Assembly (NCBI GenBank): GCA_902589475.1
Contig: CACITD010000001.1
Coordinates: forward strand, 1 to 64,000
Reading direction: 5' to 3'
DNA length: 64,000 bases
Source of the DNA: an uncultured Alphaproteobacteria bacterium
GTDB taxonomy: Bacteria > Pseudomonadota > Alphaproteobacteria > Thalassobaculales > Thalassobaculaceae
Position 1 is the first letter of the stretch. Every line of letters begins with the position of its first letter. Both the position numbers and the translations under genes were made by a program. Below the pieces are notes generated by a model. The model searched no databases. It worked only from the letters and a program-made list of their open reading frames with translations, and was not told where the DNA came from. This document shows, one piece after another, positions 45,935 through 54,118 of this stretch.

Positions 45935-46812
45935 ACATTTTTTTTTCTCCTAAATGGGGACTATTTTTTTTAATTATTGTTTGGTTCTGTTGGGGTTTCA
46001 GTTATCCAGCGACCAAGATTACGCTCCGCGGTTTCGATGTTTGGACAAGCCGTCTAATTATCATGGCTGCCGGCGGGTTTCTTCTTTTATGTTTAGCCAA
46101 GCTTAATAAGGAACAGATACAAGTACGACGGGATGATTGGTGGGACCTAATATTGGCGTCAATCTTCAACATGACAATTTTTCAATTGGGGATGACTTTG
46201 GGTGTGCATTTTTTCAGCGCAGGCCGGACTGTAGTGATAGTCTACACAATGCCACTTTGGGCAATGCTATTTGCTTGGATTTTATTAAAAGAAATCCCAA
46301 GTCGACGACAGCTATATGGTCTAGGACTGGGTCTATTCGGTTTATTTTTCTTAATGGGCCAAGATTTCAAAGATTTACCCCATGCATATTTAGGGGCGAC
46401 TTGTACACTTGTAGGTGCTGTCTCTTTCGGCCTGGGCACAGTTTGGATGAAGCGAAAGAAATGGCGGAACAATCCGACTGTTATCGCAGGATGGCAGTTA
46501 GTTTTGGGTTCCTTGCCCGTTATTCCCTTTTGGTTTTTTCTTGGAGAAGAAACAAATTGGAACGAGCTAACACCAGATATTTGGGCAAGTTTCTTGTTCC
46601 TCATTTTAATAGCGAACGTTCTTGCTTATTTTGCTTGGTTTAGAGTCTTGTCAATTTTTCCAGCCTCAATATCAGGACTTGGGACACTTGCAGTACCTAT
46701 CGTTGGCCTTTTGGCAAGTTATCTAATACTGAATGAAATTCTAGGTTGGCATGAGATAGTAGCTGCTACTTTGATTGTGTCAGCTCTATTTTTTACCCTT
46801 AGACAAACTTAA
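45931..46812 (+). CDS. EamA/DMT superfamily transporter (second copy)
   Basis: The 293-residue protein has about ten membrane segments in two EamA repeats, starting NIFFSPKWGLFFLIIVWFCWGFSYPATKI. Further marks are FSAGRTVVIVYTMPLW and the second-half FPASISGLGTLAVPIVGLLASYL with ILNEILGWHE. ATGA overlap with the RutA-like gene gives translational coupling, so it probably moves a substrate or product of that enzyme. Confidence 0.88.
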   Translation: MNIFFSPKWGLFFLIIVWFCWGFSYPATKITLRGFDVWTSRLIIMAAGGFLLLCLAKLNKEQIQVRRDDWWDLILASIFNMTIFQLGMTLGVHFFSAGRTVVIVYTMPLWAMLFAWILLKEIPSRRQLYGLGLGLFGLFFLMGQDFKDLPHAYLGATCTLVGAVSFGLGTVWMKRKKWRNNPTVIAGWQLVLGSLPVIPFWFFLGEETNWNELTPDIWASFLFLILIANVLAYFAWFRVLSIFPASISGLGTLAVPIVGLLASYLILNEILGWHEIVAATLIVSALFFTLRQT

Positions 46813-46946
46813 TACACAATACATTATTAAAAAAAGGACCGTGAAGAAATCTACTATATGATTGCCGGAAGCTAACTCACAATTCATGTTCTATGTTCGG
46901 TCTAATAGCAGTATCTTATCTTACTACAATAAATAGGAGATAAAGG

Positions 46947-48119
46947 ATGATCAACGATCGATTGCGTTTTGGTATTTTTTTAGCTCCATTTCACACTTTA
47001 AATGAAAACCCAACAAATGCTTTAGACCGAGATTTTGAACTTATAGAGCATCTCGATAAGCTAGGCTATGACGAGGCTTGGATTGGAGAACATCATTCTG
47101 GTGGTTTCGAGATTATCGCCTCACCCGAAGTATTTATGGCCGCCGCTTTTGAACGCACTAAAAATATTAGAATAGGAACGGGGGTCGTATCTTTACCGTA
47201 TCATCATCCCTTCATGGCAGTTGATAGGATGATCCAGTTAGATCATCAATCAAAGGGCAGGGCTATGTTTGGAGTTGGACCTGGTGCCTTAGTTGGAGAT
47301 GCGTTTCGCATGGGAATCGATCCCTCCACCCAAAGAGATCGTATGAATGAAGCCCTAGATGTGATCCTACCTTTGCTGAGGGGTGAAATCGTATCGAAGA
47401 AAACAGACTGGTTTGAAGTCCGTGAGGCTCAAATACAGCTACCTTGCTATACCCAACCTCACATCGAAATGGCAGTAGCCTGCGCACGCTCACCTTCTGG
47501 CGCTTTGGCCGCAGGTAAACACGGTCTCGGAATGCTATCAATTGGGGGAACATCAGATGATGCACTCACTCATCATGCTAACAATTGGAAAATTTGTGAA
47601 GAGACGGCCACGGCGAATGAAAAACATGTTGATCGTAAAAATTGGCGAGTGGTAACGCTAGCTCATATTGCCGAGACTAGAGAACAGGCGCTGGAAAATG
47701 TGAAATTTGGTATTGAGCACTTTGCAAGATATTTTCGTGAGATTGCTACATTTCCTATTGTACCGGACAATATTCATAATGCCGCCGAATATCTAATGGA
47801 AAATAACATGGCATGCATTGGCACGCCCGATGACGCAATTAAATACATCGAGAAACTACAGAAAGGCACCGGGGGTTTTGGAGCTTATATGGAGTTAGCT
47901 CATAATTGGGCTGACTGGCAAGCTACTAAGCGTCATTATGAGTTAATGTCGCGCTATGTTGTCCCGCATTTTCAGGGGCTCAATGGCCTGCGTCAGGCAA
48001 GTTATGACTATAGTTTTGAGAATCGAGATGTTTTTGTAGGAAAAGCCGCAGCTGCCGTACAAGAAGCTATTGATACACATCAAAAAGCGAGTAGCAAAAA
48101 AAATATAGCAGCGGAGTAG
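46947..48119 (+). CDS. LLM class flavin monooxygenase, limonene-monooxygenase-like
   Basis: The 390-residue protein shows LRFGIFLAPFHTLNENPT at the start, LGYDEAWIGEHHSGGFEIIASPE near 38-60, IRIGTGVVSLPYHHP near 70-85, GRAMFGVGPGALVGDA near 105 and MARSP-like ACARSPSGALAAGKHGLG near 175. These fit the group containing Rhodococcus limonene 1,2-monooxygenase LimB. Terpene use is not established. The TAGGAGAT ribosome site is clear. It is convergent with the TauD gene. Confidence 0.85.
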   Translation: MINDRLRFGIFLAPFHTLNENPTNALDRDFELIEHLDKLGYDEAWIGEHHSGGFEIIASPEVFMAAAFERTKNIRIGTGVVSLPYHHPFMAVDRMIQLDHQSKGRAMFGVGPGALVGDAFRMGIDPSTQRDRMNEALDVILPLLRGEIVSKKTDWFEVREAQIQLPCYTQPHIEMAVACARSPSGALAAGKHGLGMLSIGGTSDDALTHHANNWKICEETATANEKHVDRKNWRVVTLAHIAETREQALENVKFGIEHFARYFREIATFPIVPDNIHNAAEYLMENNMACIGTPDDAIKYIEKLQKGTGGFGAYMELAHNWADWQATKRHYELMSRYVVPHFQGLNGLRQASYDYSFENRDVFVGKAAAAVQEAIDTHQKASSKKNIAAE

Positions 48120-48150
48120 ATCCGTAAAATGAGATATGAATAATTTGTCT

Positions 48151-49017
48151 CTAGACTGGGCGGGTTCCCTGAAGAAGAATGCGTTGATGCTCCCTTCTTT
48201 GACCAACAGGAAAATCAACGTTTACGGAATGCAGAAGACATCGGTTATCCCACAATAATAAATCACCCCTCCGCCAATTATGTTCATATTGAAAATCCTC
48301 TTTGATCAACCACGCATAAAGGACGTCTAATATCGCATCACTCTCTTTTCTGGACTTCCCCTTTATATGATCAGTTCTGTTAGGATTAAAATAGATAGCT
48401 TGGCGCCCTGTTTCCTCGTGCGTTCTCACAAGCGGATGCACCACATCTCTTGTTTTCTGGTGTTCCTCAGGAGTTAATTTTTGTGCCCTAGCCGCGGCCC
48501 TAACCGTATCATAACAATGTGTGGCTTCTAATTTTGCAATGTTGTTTTTTACAGATTCAGGCATTCTATCGTAAGCGAGCCGCGTGTTTATAAATCTCGT
48601 TTGACCTCCTTTATCTGGTACATGTAAAGCTTGAAGGAGTGTTGCCTTTGCTGGTTTTTCAAAATACGAGTCATCGGTGTGCCAGCCAGACAACCTCACT
48701 TTTGCGAGGTCCTTGGGTTTGTCATCCCGCGTTTTATAAGTGCTATTCAGGATTGATACTTCCGGGAAATTATTGTCTTGCAGATTTGAAAGAAGCTGAA
48801 GCTGAGGTGTACCAAAAACTCTCGCGAAAACTAAAAATTTTTCCACCGATAAAGGATGGCTCTCAAAACAAAGCAAATGATAGTCTAAAAAAGCCGCTTT
48901 CAACGCATTTTCGGCAGTGTCCGAGATGGGTTGGCTTAGGTCTAAGCCAGTTATCCTAGCCCCCATAACACTTGATACCGGCCTTATCTCGAATGGCATT
49001 TTTATAAAATCTTCCAA
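48151..49017 (-). CDS. TauD/TfdA family alpha-ketoglutarate dioxygenase
   Basis: The 288-residue protein (an internal ATG at 48999 is possible) has the Fe(II) motif WHTDDSYFEKPAKATLLQA near 115-135 (His and Asp) and the distal His/Arg in DLLLWDNRCLLHSV and REHQRILLQG near 258-282. These enzymes hydroxylate sulfonates such as taurine, or aryloxy acids, using oxygen and 2-oxoglutarate. It follows the DUF2062 gene in direction; no transporter genes for taurine are adjacent. Confidence 0.9.
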   Translation of the reverse strand: MEDFIKMPFEIRPVSSVMGARITGLDLSQPISDTAENALKAAFLDYHLLCFESHPLSVEKFLVFARVFGTPQLQLLSNLQDNNFPEVSILNSTYKTRDDKPKDLAKVRLSGWHTDDSYFEKPAKATLLQALHVPDKGGQTRFINTRLAYDRMPESVKNNIAKLEATHCYDTVRAAARAQKLTPEEHQKTRDVVHPLVRTHEETGRQAIYFNPNRTDHIKGKSRKESDAILDVLYAWLIKEDFQYEHNWRRGDLLLWDNRCLLHSVNVDFPVGQRREHQRILLQGTRPV

Positions 49018-49042
49018 TTAAATCAGACACGTAAAAAAATTT

Positions 49043-49576
49043 TCAAACGATGCTTCGACCACGGCGTCTCTTACTCTCTTGGTACTTTAACGTCCAATAA
49101 TATCCAACTAAACCAGAAAATATAGCCCATGGAATGCAACCAATAAAAAGAGGTATTCCCCATAATGATACCATCGCTGCCATTATGTCCCAAGCAGCCG
49201 TTACGCCACCACCGCCAATGGAAAGAATATCTTCAAGCCTCTTAGCGAATTCTTCAAATCCAAGAAATTCTTCCCACCACCCCAACATTAATCTGCCTGT
49301 GATTAAAAAAACATAATAAACAATAGGAACGGTAAAAATATTGGTCACCCATGTCCACGCCAACGCTGCTATGAGGTTAAACCTCCAATTGGGTAAAACT
49401 AGTTTTTGAAATGCCCAAAAAGCCCCTACTAATGCCATTTGAATACCCACAAACGGGTTCATTGCAGATACTAAACCAACGGCCACGCCCCGAGCCGTTT
49501 CAACTGGCGGCGAATTACTTCGTAATATAGGAACCAATAGTCTATATTTTAAAATACGAGAAAATTTTCTTAACAT
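49043..49576 (-). CDS. DUF2062 family membrane protein
   Basis: The 177-residue protein contains the DUF2062 pattern: SNSPPVETARGVAVGLVSAMNPFVGIQM near 20-47, WRFNLIAALAWTWVTNIFTVPIVYY near 63-88 and a third hydrophobic stretch near 140-163. It is an inner-membrane protein without known function. It lies 25 bases upstream of the TauD gene in the same direction. The start lacks a strong ribosome site. Confidence 0.85.
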   Translation of the reverse strand: MLRKFSRILKYRLLVPILRSNSPPVETARGVAVGLVSAMNPFVGIQMALVGAFWAFQKLVLPNWRFNLIAALAWTWVTNIFTVPIVYYVFLITGRLMLGWWEEFLGFEEFAKRLEDILSIGGGGVTAAWDIMAAMVSLWGIPLFIGCIPWAIFSGLVGYYWTLKYQESKRRRGRSIV

Positions 49577-49789
49577 TGGCTTATCAAAGTGTTAATCGAC
49601 TTGTAGGTAGACTCAATAATTACAAATTACACCAATATTTGTAAGAAATTTTTTCAATTACCCATAGTTGCCATGTATTCCTTTTAAAAAGTATAGACTT
49701 TACATCCTAACATTTTTGAAAAAGACAAATAGTTACTCTTCTATTTACAAAATGATTTCCTTAAAGGTTACGCATTATCGTCTTTGCAG

Positions 49790-49990
49790 CTAATGACTTC
49801 GACATTTAGCTGGCTGTTCGTAAAGAGCGTAATTCTCACAGTTTTTTCCGAAAAAATCTGCTATAAATTGTATTGGTGGTTTATCGTAAATATACTCTGA
49901 TGCCACGTAAGCTGCAGCAGAAAATGGGTTGGCCAAACCTGAGCAGCCAGAAAGTAAAATTAAGCTTATGAATATTACCGAACGATACAT
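49790..49990 (-). CDS. Small lipoprotein, unknown
   Basis: The 66-residue product has a lipoprotein signal MYRSVIFISLILLSGC with the lipobox LLSGC at residues 12-16, so the mature protein starts at Cys16. Two further cysteines lie in the mature part (KNCENYALYEQPAKC). An excellent GAGGAGGAG ribosome site precedes the ATG, which decides that this small frame is real. It stands alone between DUF2062 and a divergent orphan gene. The function is not recognised. Confidence 0.75.
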   Translation of the reverse strand: MYRSVIFISLILLSGCSGLANPFSAAAYVASEYIYDKPPIQFIADFFGKNCENYALYEQPAKCRSH

Positions 49991-50159
49991 AACTTCTCCT
50001 CCTCTTGAAAATCATTCGCTCCATTAAGGCCTCTAGAAGACTTGCCGAAGCAATTTTTGGGCCAGTTGGCATGTATATTGCTTGTGATTGCTCGTCCAGT
50101 TTTAATACAACTCGACTAAAGGTTTGTAATTGGCATAGACTTTAAAGAACGGATGAATT

Positions 50160-50657
50160 ATGGGATTTACTTGGAGTGTAAAAGAATTAAGGATATTAGA
50201 AGATCCAAATTTTATCGATCGTTTAGGACATTATATTCACGATCAACAATCAAAGAATTATAGGTTTGCCATGGATGTTATGGGTTACAAGGCAATGTAC
50301 TATAGCAAGGAATTTGAAGAATTAGTCAAGAGTGAGAGCACTATCTCCAAACTTAAGACAGAGGTTCAGCAAGTTTGCCGTGGCGCATTTTCAAAACTTG
50401 GTGCAGAATCTTGGGAAGTGAGTTTCAAAGCCGAAGCGTTAATAAGAAATGAGCTAGATTCAAAAACACATTTACCAATAGGGGAGATAGATTACGCTAC
50501 TGATCTAATTTATTCAAATACGATACTGTATTCAGTATCTGAAAATGGCGATGCGTTGTTTATGGATTGGTTGAAGACGCACGGATTGATAACAAAGCCG
50601 GACTTTTCAAGCGATGTCTTCTCAAAACCAGAATCAGAGTTTGCACTTGCGCTTTAG
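50160..50657 (+). CDS. Hypothetical protein
   Basis: The 165-residue protein is not recognised. It is soluble-looking, with mixed helix and strand, Tyr- and Phe-rich segments (HYIHDQQSKNYRFAMDVMGYKAMYYSKEFEE) and no signal peptide. Only a weak AACGGA ribosome site is seen. It is divergent from the small lipoprotein and convergent with the PagL-like gene. It is not covered by any longer frame. Confidence 0.55.
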   Translation: MGFTWSVKELRILEDPNFIDRLGHYIHDQQSKNYRFAMDVMGYKAMYYSKEFEELVKSESTISKLKTEVQQVCRGAFSKLGAESWEVSFKAEALIRNELDSKTHLPIGEIDYATDLIYSNTILYSVSENGDALFMDWLKTHGLITKPDFSSDVFSKPESEFALAL

Positions 50658-50733
50658 GGTAATCTCGCCCTTCAGAGTTTCGAACTTTGTTCTTGTTTCG
50701 CTTTCTTAAATCCGTAGTGCTTTGAAAATCTTT

Positions 50734-51267
50734 TCAAAACAAATCGGTTATAGGAACTGAATAAAGCAGCAGAATTGATTCTTCACCCGGGTTGCGCTCG
50801 TTCAAACCCGCATTGGAAATATGATGAAAGGTTATACCGATTCTACTATAATCTGATAATCGGGCCGCAAAAGTGATGCCGGATCTAAATTCTAATGGAT
50901 TTCCTAGGTCCTTGCCATCGCCATTCCCATAAAGCCCAGCCCCAAAACTTGGTGTAACAACGAAGTTGTTACCAAAAAATAGATCTACTCCTATTCCACT
51001 ATAAACATAACTTCCCGAGTTAGCTGTTCCACTAAATCCTATAAAAGGCGTAAAAATCCCAATCTTCTGCCTTTCTGGAAAAATATATTCCAACCTGAAC
51101 TCAGCCGTTGTTTCATCGTCGAAGATATCAAAAGCGCCCACACCAACCGTAAAAAGACTAGGTTCTTGTGCTAATACTGAAGACGTATTCACAGAGAGAA
51201 CCGTAAGCGTTATAACCAATAACGTCCGTTTATAAATATTGATGACTTTCTGCAATAAAGTAGCCAT
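50734..51267 (-). CDS. pagL: PagL-like lipid A 3-O-deacylase
   Basis: From the ATG at 51267, with GGAGAG before it, the product is 177 residues; a TTG at 51303 is unlikely. A signal peptide ends near Ala33 (SSVLA-QEP). The mature part is a beta-strand-rich outer-membrane barrel ending in Phe. The C-terminal segment HHISNAGLNERNPGEES holds His149, Ser151 and Glu163, spaced exactly as the PagL catalytic His-x-Ser and Glu. PagL removes the 3-position acyl chain of lipid A in the outer membrane. It lies 22 bases after the proline iminopeptidase gene. Confidence 0.85.
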   Translation of the reverse strand: MATLLQKVINIYKRTLLVITLTVLSVNTSSVLAQEPSLFTVGVGAFDIFDDETTAEFRLEYIFPERQKIGIFTPFIGFSGTANSGSYVYSGIGVDLFFGNNFVVTPSFGAGLYGNGDGKDLGNPLEFRSGITFAARLSDYSRIGITFHHISNAGLNERNPGEESILLLYSVPITDLF

Positions 51268-51289
51268 CCTATTTCTCTCCCAATCTAAA

Positions 51290-52246
51290 TTAAGCTGACA
51301 CAACTTTTTTCATCATTTCAGTTGCTAGAACCAACTCTCGTTTTATCCCGGGTTCGAGCGCTGAATGGCCAGCATCTGAGATAACTTTGTACTGAGCGCT
51401 CGGCCAATTACTCACTAACATATTCGCGGATATAATTGGACACACAACATCGTATCTACCCTGAATAATCGTTGCTGGTTTATTCTGAATACAAGCTAAA
51501 TTTTTAATGATTTCGTTTTCCGATAAAAAATTTTTATTTACAAAATAATGTGCCTCCAATCTGGCTAAAGATAATTGATCGCCAATATCGGAGAAATTAA
51601 GTGACAAACTATCAGCGGGTCTTAAAGTAGAACATGACTGTTCATAGAGGCTCCAAGCACGAGCAGCTTGAGATTGTACAGCCGGATTAGGATCCTGTAA
51701 CCGCTGTAGGTAGGAAAATAGTGGATTTTTTTGCTCCTTTTCGCTCAAGATGCTCAAAAATCGTTGCTTTGCCTCGGGGAAAAAATTTCCCATTCCGTTG
51801 ATAAACCAGTCTATCTCACGTTGTTCACCGAGAAAAATTCCTCTCAATATAAAGCCGAGGCAACGTTCTGGGTATGTTTCTCCATAAACTAAACCCAGTG
51901 TACTTCCCCAAGAGCCTCCAAAAACGAGCCAACGTTCTATCGCAAGAAATTTTCGTAATTTTTCGATGTCACTTATCAAATCTTGCGTTGTATTTTCTCT
52001 AATCTCTGCTCTTGGTCGTGATTTTCCCGCGCCTCTTTGGTCGAAAAGAATTACCCGGTAGAAATTTGGATCAAAGAAACGACGATGTATTGGGGCAATA
52101 CCCGCACCTGGACCGCCATGCAGAAAAATTACAGGGACCCCGCAAGGGTTACCTATCTCCTCCCAGTAAATTTCGTGCAGCCTGGAGACACTTAAAAAAC
52201 CAGATGTTCTGGGCTCAGTAGCAGGATAGAGTTCTGCCAATGCCAA
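51290..52246 (-). CDS. pip: Proline iminopeptidase (alpha/beta hydrolase)
   Basis: The 318-residue enzyme starts with a TTG preceded by AAGGA seven bases upstream; no ATG lies nearby. It has FLHGGPGAGI near 40-49, FDQRGAGKSRP near 70, the nucleophile elbow FGGSWGSTLGL near 108-118, an acidic residue in QGRYDVVCP near 268 and a late His in SDAGHSALEPG near 294. The length and HGGPGAG motif match Pip, which removes N-terminal proline. It is cytoplasmic. It is followed by pagL in the same direction. Confidence 0.93.
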   Translation of the reverse strand: MALAELYPATEPRTSGFLSVSRLHEIYWEEIGNPCGVPVIFLHGGPGAGIAPIHRRFFDPNFYRVILFDQRGAGKSRPRAEIRENTTQDLISDIEKLRKFLAIERWLVFGGSWGSTLGLVYGETYPERCLGFILRGIFLGEQREIDWFINGMGNFFPEAKQRFLSILSEKEQKNPLFSYLQRLQDPNPAVQSQAARAWSLYEQSCSTLRPADSLSLNFSDIGDQLSLARLEAHYFVNKNFLSENEIIKNLACIQNKPATIIQGRYDVVCPIISANMLVSNWPSAQYKVISDAGHSALEPGIKRELVLATEMMKKVVSA

Positions 52247-52385
52247 TGTGGATTCCTTTTTTAGACCCTAAACATAAGTTTGGGATTTATGAATAACGCT
52301 CAATAATTCTAAATAAGCGGTGAGATGGCAGGCTTTCAATCGGCAATAAATTGGTAAGTGCCATAATCAACCAAATCTTACCTTG

Positions 52386-52943
52386 CTATTCTACTTCTTC
52401 TTCAAAATCATCTTCGGTTTCTATATCGGCAACTTCGTCAAGCGTTTTATCGATATTCATCAACTTTTCGAGTCGAGATATTGCTGTTTCTTCATCAATT
52501 TTTTCTATAGCCGCAAATTCGCGGGCTAAGCGGTCTAGCGCGGCTTGATACATCTGCCTCTCACTGTAAGATTGCTCTGCCTGGGATGAGTTCCTTCTGA
52601 GATCTCTTACAACCTCAGCTATAGACACAGGGTCTCCCGAATTGATTTTAGCCTCATATTCCTGAGCCCGCCTCGACCACATTGTCCGACGCACTCTTGC
52701 CCTACCCTTCAGTTTCACTAAAGCGAGGTCCATTTGCTTTTTAGAACTCAAGGGGCGCAAGCCCGACTCCTGAGCCTTGGATAATGGAATCCGTAACGTC
52801 ATCCTTTCATGTTCAAAATCAATGACAAGAAGATCTAGTTCTGTACCCGCAATCTCTTGCTTTTCAGTTCCCAAAACTTTCCCCACGCCATGCGTAGGAT
52901 AGACTACGAAATCTTCTGTTTTAAAATCACTACTTTTAGCCAT
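52386..52943 (-). CDS. carD: CarD family RNA polymerase-binding regulator
   Basis: From the ATG at 52943 the product is 185 residues; upstream in-frame starts would add an atypical N-terminus. The RNA polymerase-interacting Tudor-like domain is FVVYPTHGVGKVLGTEKQEI at residues 10-29, followed by LVIDFEHERMTLRIPLSKA. The helical DNA-contacting C-terminal half includes the WSRRAQEYEAKI segment. CarD stabilises promoter open complexes, notably at rRNA genes. A very acidic tail (EDDFEEEVE) closes it. The pip gene downstream is separate. Confidence 0.93.
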   Translation of the reverse strand: MAKSSDFKTEDFVVYPTHGVGKVLGTEKQEIAGTELDLLVIDFEHERMTLRIPLSKAQESGLRPLSSKKQMDLALVKLKGRARVRRTMWSRRAQEYEAKINSGDPVSIAEVVRDLRRNSSQAEQSYSERQMYQAALDRLAREFAAIEKIDEETAISRLEKLMNIDKTLDEVADIETEDDFEEEVE

Positions 52944-53030
52944 TCCTACGTTCCTTTTACAACACTCCGCCATCAGAACTTTAACGTTCCAATCAACCAA
53001 GCAATTTTCACAAGTCTAAAACAGAAAACT

Positions 53031-53075
53031 ACCTATAGGTTTTAAACCCACAAATACCTTTTAGTTTATAAGGTA
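53031..53075. promoter_or_regulatory. Two short dyads upstream of carD
   Basis: A perfect palindrome ACCTATAGGT (53031-53040) and an inverted repeat TACCTT/AAGGTA with nine-base spacer (53055-53075) lie in the 254-base gap between fdxA and carD, 90-130 bases before carD. They may belong to the carD promoter region. No binding protein can be named. Confidence 0.3.
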
Positions 53076-53197
53076 GTCCTTCGTCTGTTATCGATAATCA
53101 ACCACGGGGCCGCGACTATAGCACACTTTTCAGTGAAAAAGTAGGGTTGATTTCTTCCTAATTTGATATAATCGCCCAGAAGTAAACAGCATCTAAC

Positions 53198-53536
53198 TCA
53201 ATTACCTTCACCCGGTTTTTCACTGAAGTATTTTTTGAATTTGTCTGCAACACCCTCAAACGATGAAGCATCAGCACTATGCTCTATCATTCGCGTAATG
53301 TTCGGCCACTCCTCGGCATACTTACGGTTGTGCTCAACCCAATCTTCTGCACCAGGTTCCGTGTCAGGCAGAATTGCCTCTATAGGACATTCCGGCTCAC
53401 ATACGCCGCAATCAATACACTCGTCGGGATGGATTACCAGCATGTTTTCACCTTCATAAAAACAATCGACTGGGCACACTTCAACACAGTCAGTATATTT
53501 ACATTTAATACAATTTTCATTAACAATATAAGTCAT
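53198..53536 (-). CDS. fdxA: Ferredoxin FdxA (7Fe, 3Fe-4S/4Fe-4S)
   Basis: The 112-residue ferredoxin has the N-terminal Cys array [17 protein letters not shown] and the second array [12 protein letters not shown], which together bind one [3Fe-4S] and one [4Fe-4S] cluster, as in Azotobacter FdI-type ferredoxins. The C-terminal extension WPNITRM is typical of FdxA in alphaproteobacteria. It is an electron carrier. It is followed by carD, as commonly seen. Confidence 0.95.
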   Translation of the reverse strand: MTYIVNENCIKCKYTDCVEVCPVDCFYEGENMLVIHPDECIDCGVCEPECPIEAILPDTEPGAEDWVEHNRKYAEEWPNITRMIEHSADASSFEGVADKFKKYFSEKPGEGN

Positions 53537-53588
53537 TTACCAATTTCCCAGATCCATCAGAACCTGCCCCACCTATTTATAGAACGAG

Positions 53589-54053
53589 TCAAACTCGCAG
53601 CCCTAGCTTATGCATCGCGCGTTTTTTTGCTTCGCCGCTATCACGATCGTCCACATAAAGAAGTCCAGCTAACCTTCTCATGAGTGTCGCCTCAAAATCG
53701 TGAAGAACTCCATCCGCATAAACCACTTCCCAGATCATTTCAATCAATTTCAACCTTTCGTCAGCATCAAAGTTATCTCTAAGATCTTTCGTGTAACGAT
53801 AAAGATCGTTACTTGTATCTAGGTCATCCGCTGCTGCCTTTAATATTTCATCGGCTCCTTCAGGGGAAATTTCAAATCTCTTCATCATTAAATCGCGCAA
53901 GGCCCTCTCTTCAACTTCGTCGAGCGTTCCATCGAGCCACGCTGCTCTCGTCATCAAGGCTGCGCAAGCCAACGCACCTTCTTGATCGACAGAAAAGTTT
54001 TCATTCTCGTTTTCTTTCCTCAAGCTCATTAATTTTCCAAGTGCGGCCAACAT
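53589..54053 (-). CDS. TerB-like (COG4103) family protein
   Basis: The start at 54053 (154 residues) has a AAAGGA ribosome site; earlier in-frame starts overlap the divergent DUF938 gene's start. The helical protein has acidic motifs of TerB-type proteins: AAWLDGTLDEVEERALRDLM near 38-57 and VVYADGVLHDFEATLMRRLAGLL near 113-135, each with the Asp-rich, metal-binding loop. The COG4103 group is not shown to give tellurite resistance. It is followed by fdxA after 52 bases. Confidence 0.85.
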   Translation of the reverse strand: MLAALGKLMSLRKENENENFSVDQEGALACAALMTRAAWLDGTLDEVEERALRDLMMKRFEISPEGADEILKAAADDLDTSNDLYRYTKDLRDNFDADERLKLIEMIWEVVYADGVLHDFEATLMRRLAGLLYVDDRDSGEAKKRAMHKLGLRV

Positions 54054-54118
54054 AATTTGTCCTTTTCTTGATTTCTTTGGTACTATCCTGGTTTCTTTAT
54101 TTAGGTTGAAAGAGTTCA

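Noticed and set aside
46137-46643. 168-codon frame inside the second EamA transporter
   Set aside because: It overlaps a well-supported membrane protein in another frame, has no ribosome site and encodes no recognisable domain.
50721-50738. TTTGAAAA/TTTTCAAA inverted repeat near the pagL stop
   Set aside because: Nearly all A-T pairs and a two-base gap make a stable terminator hairpin unlikely.
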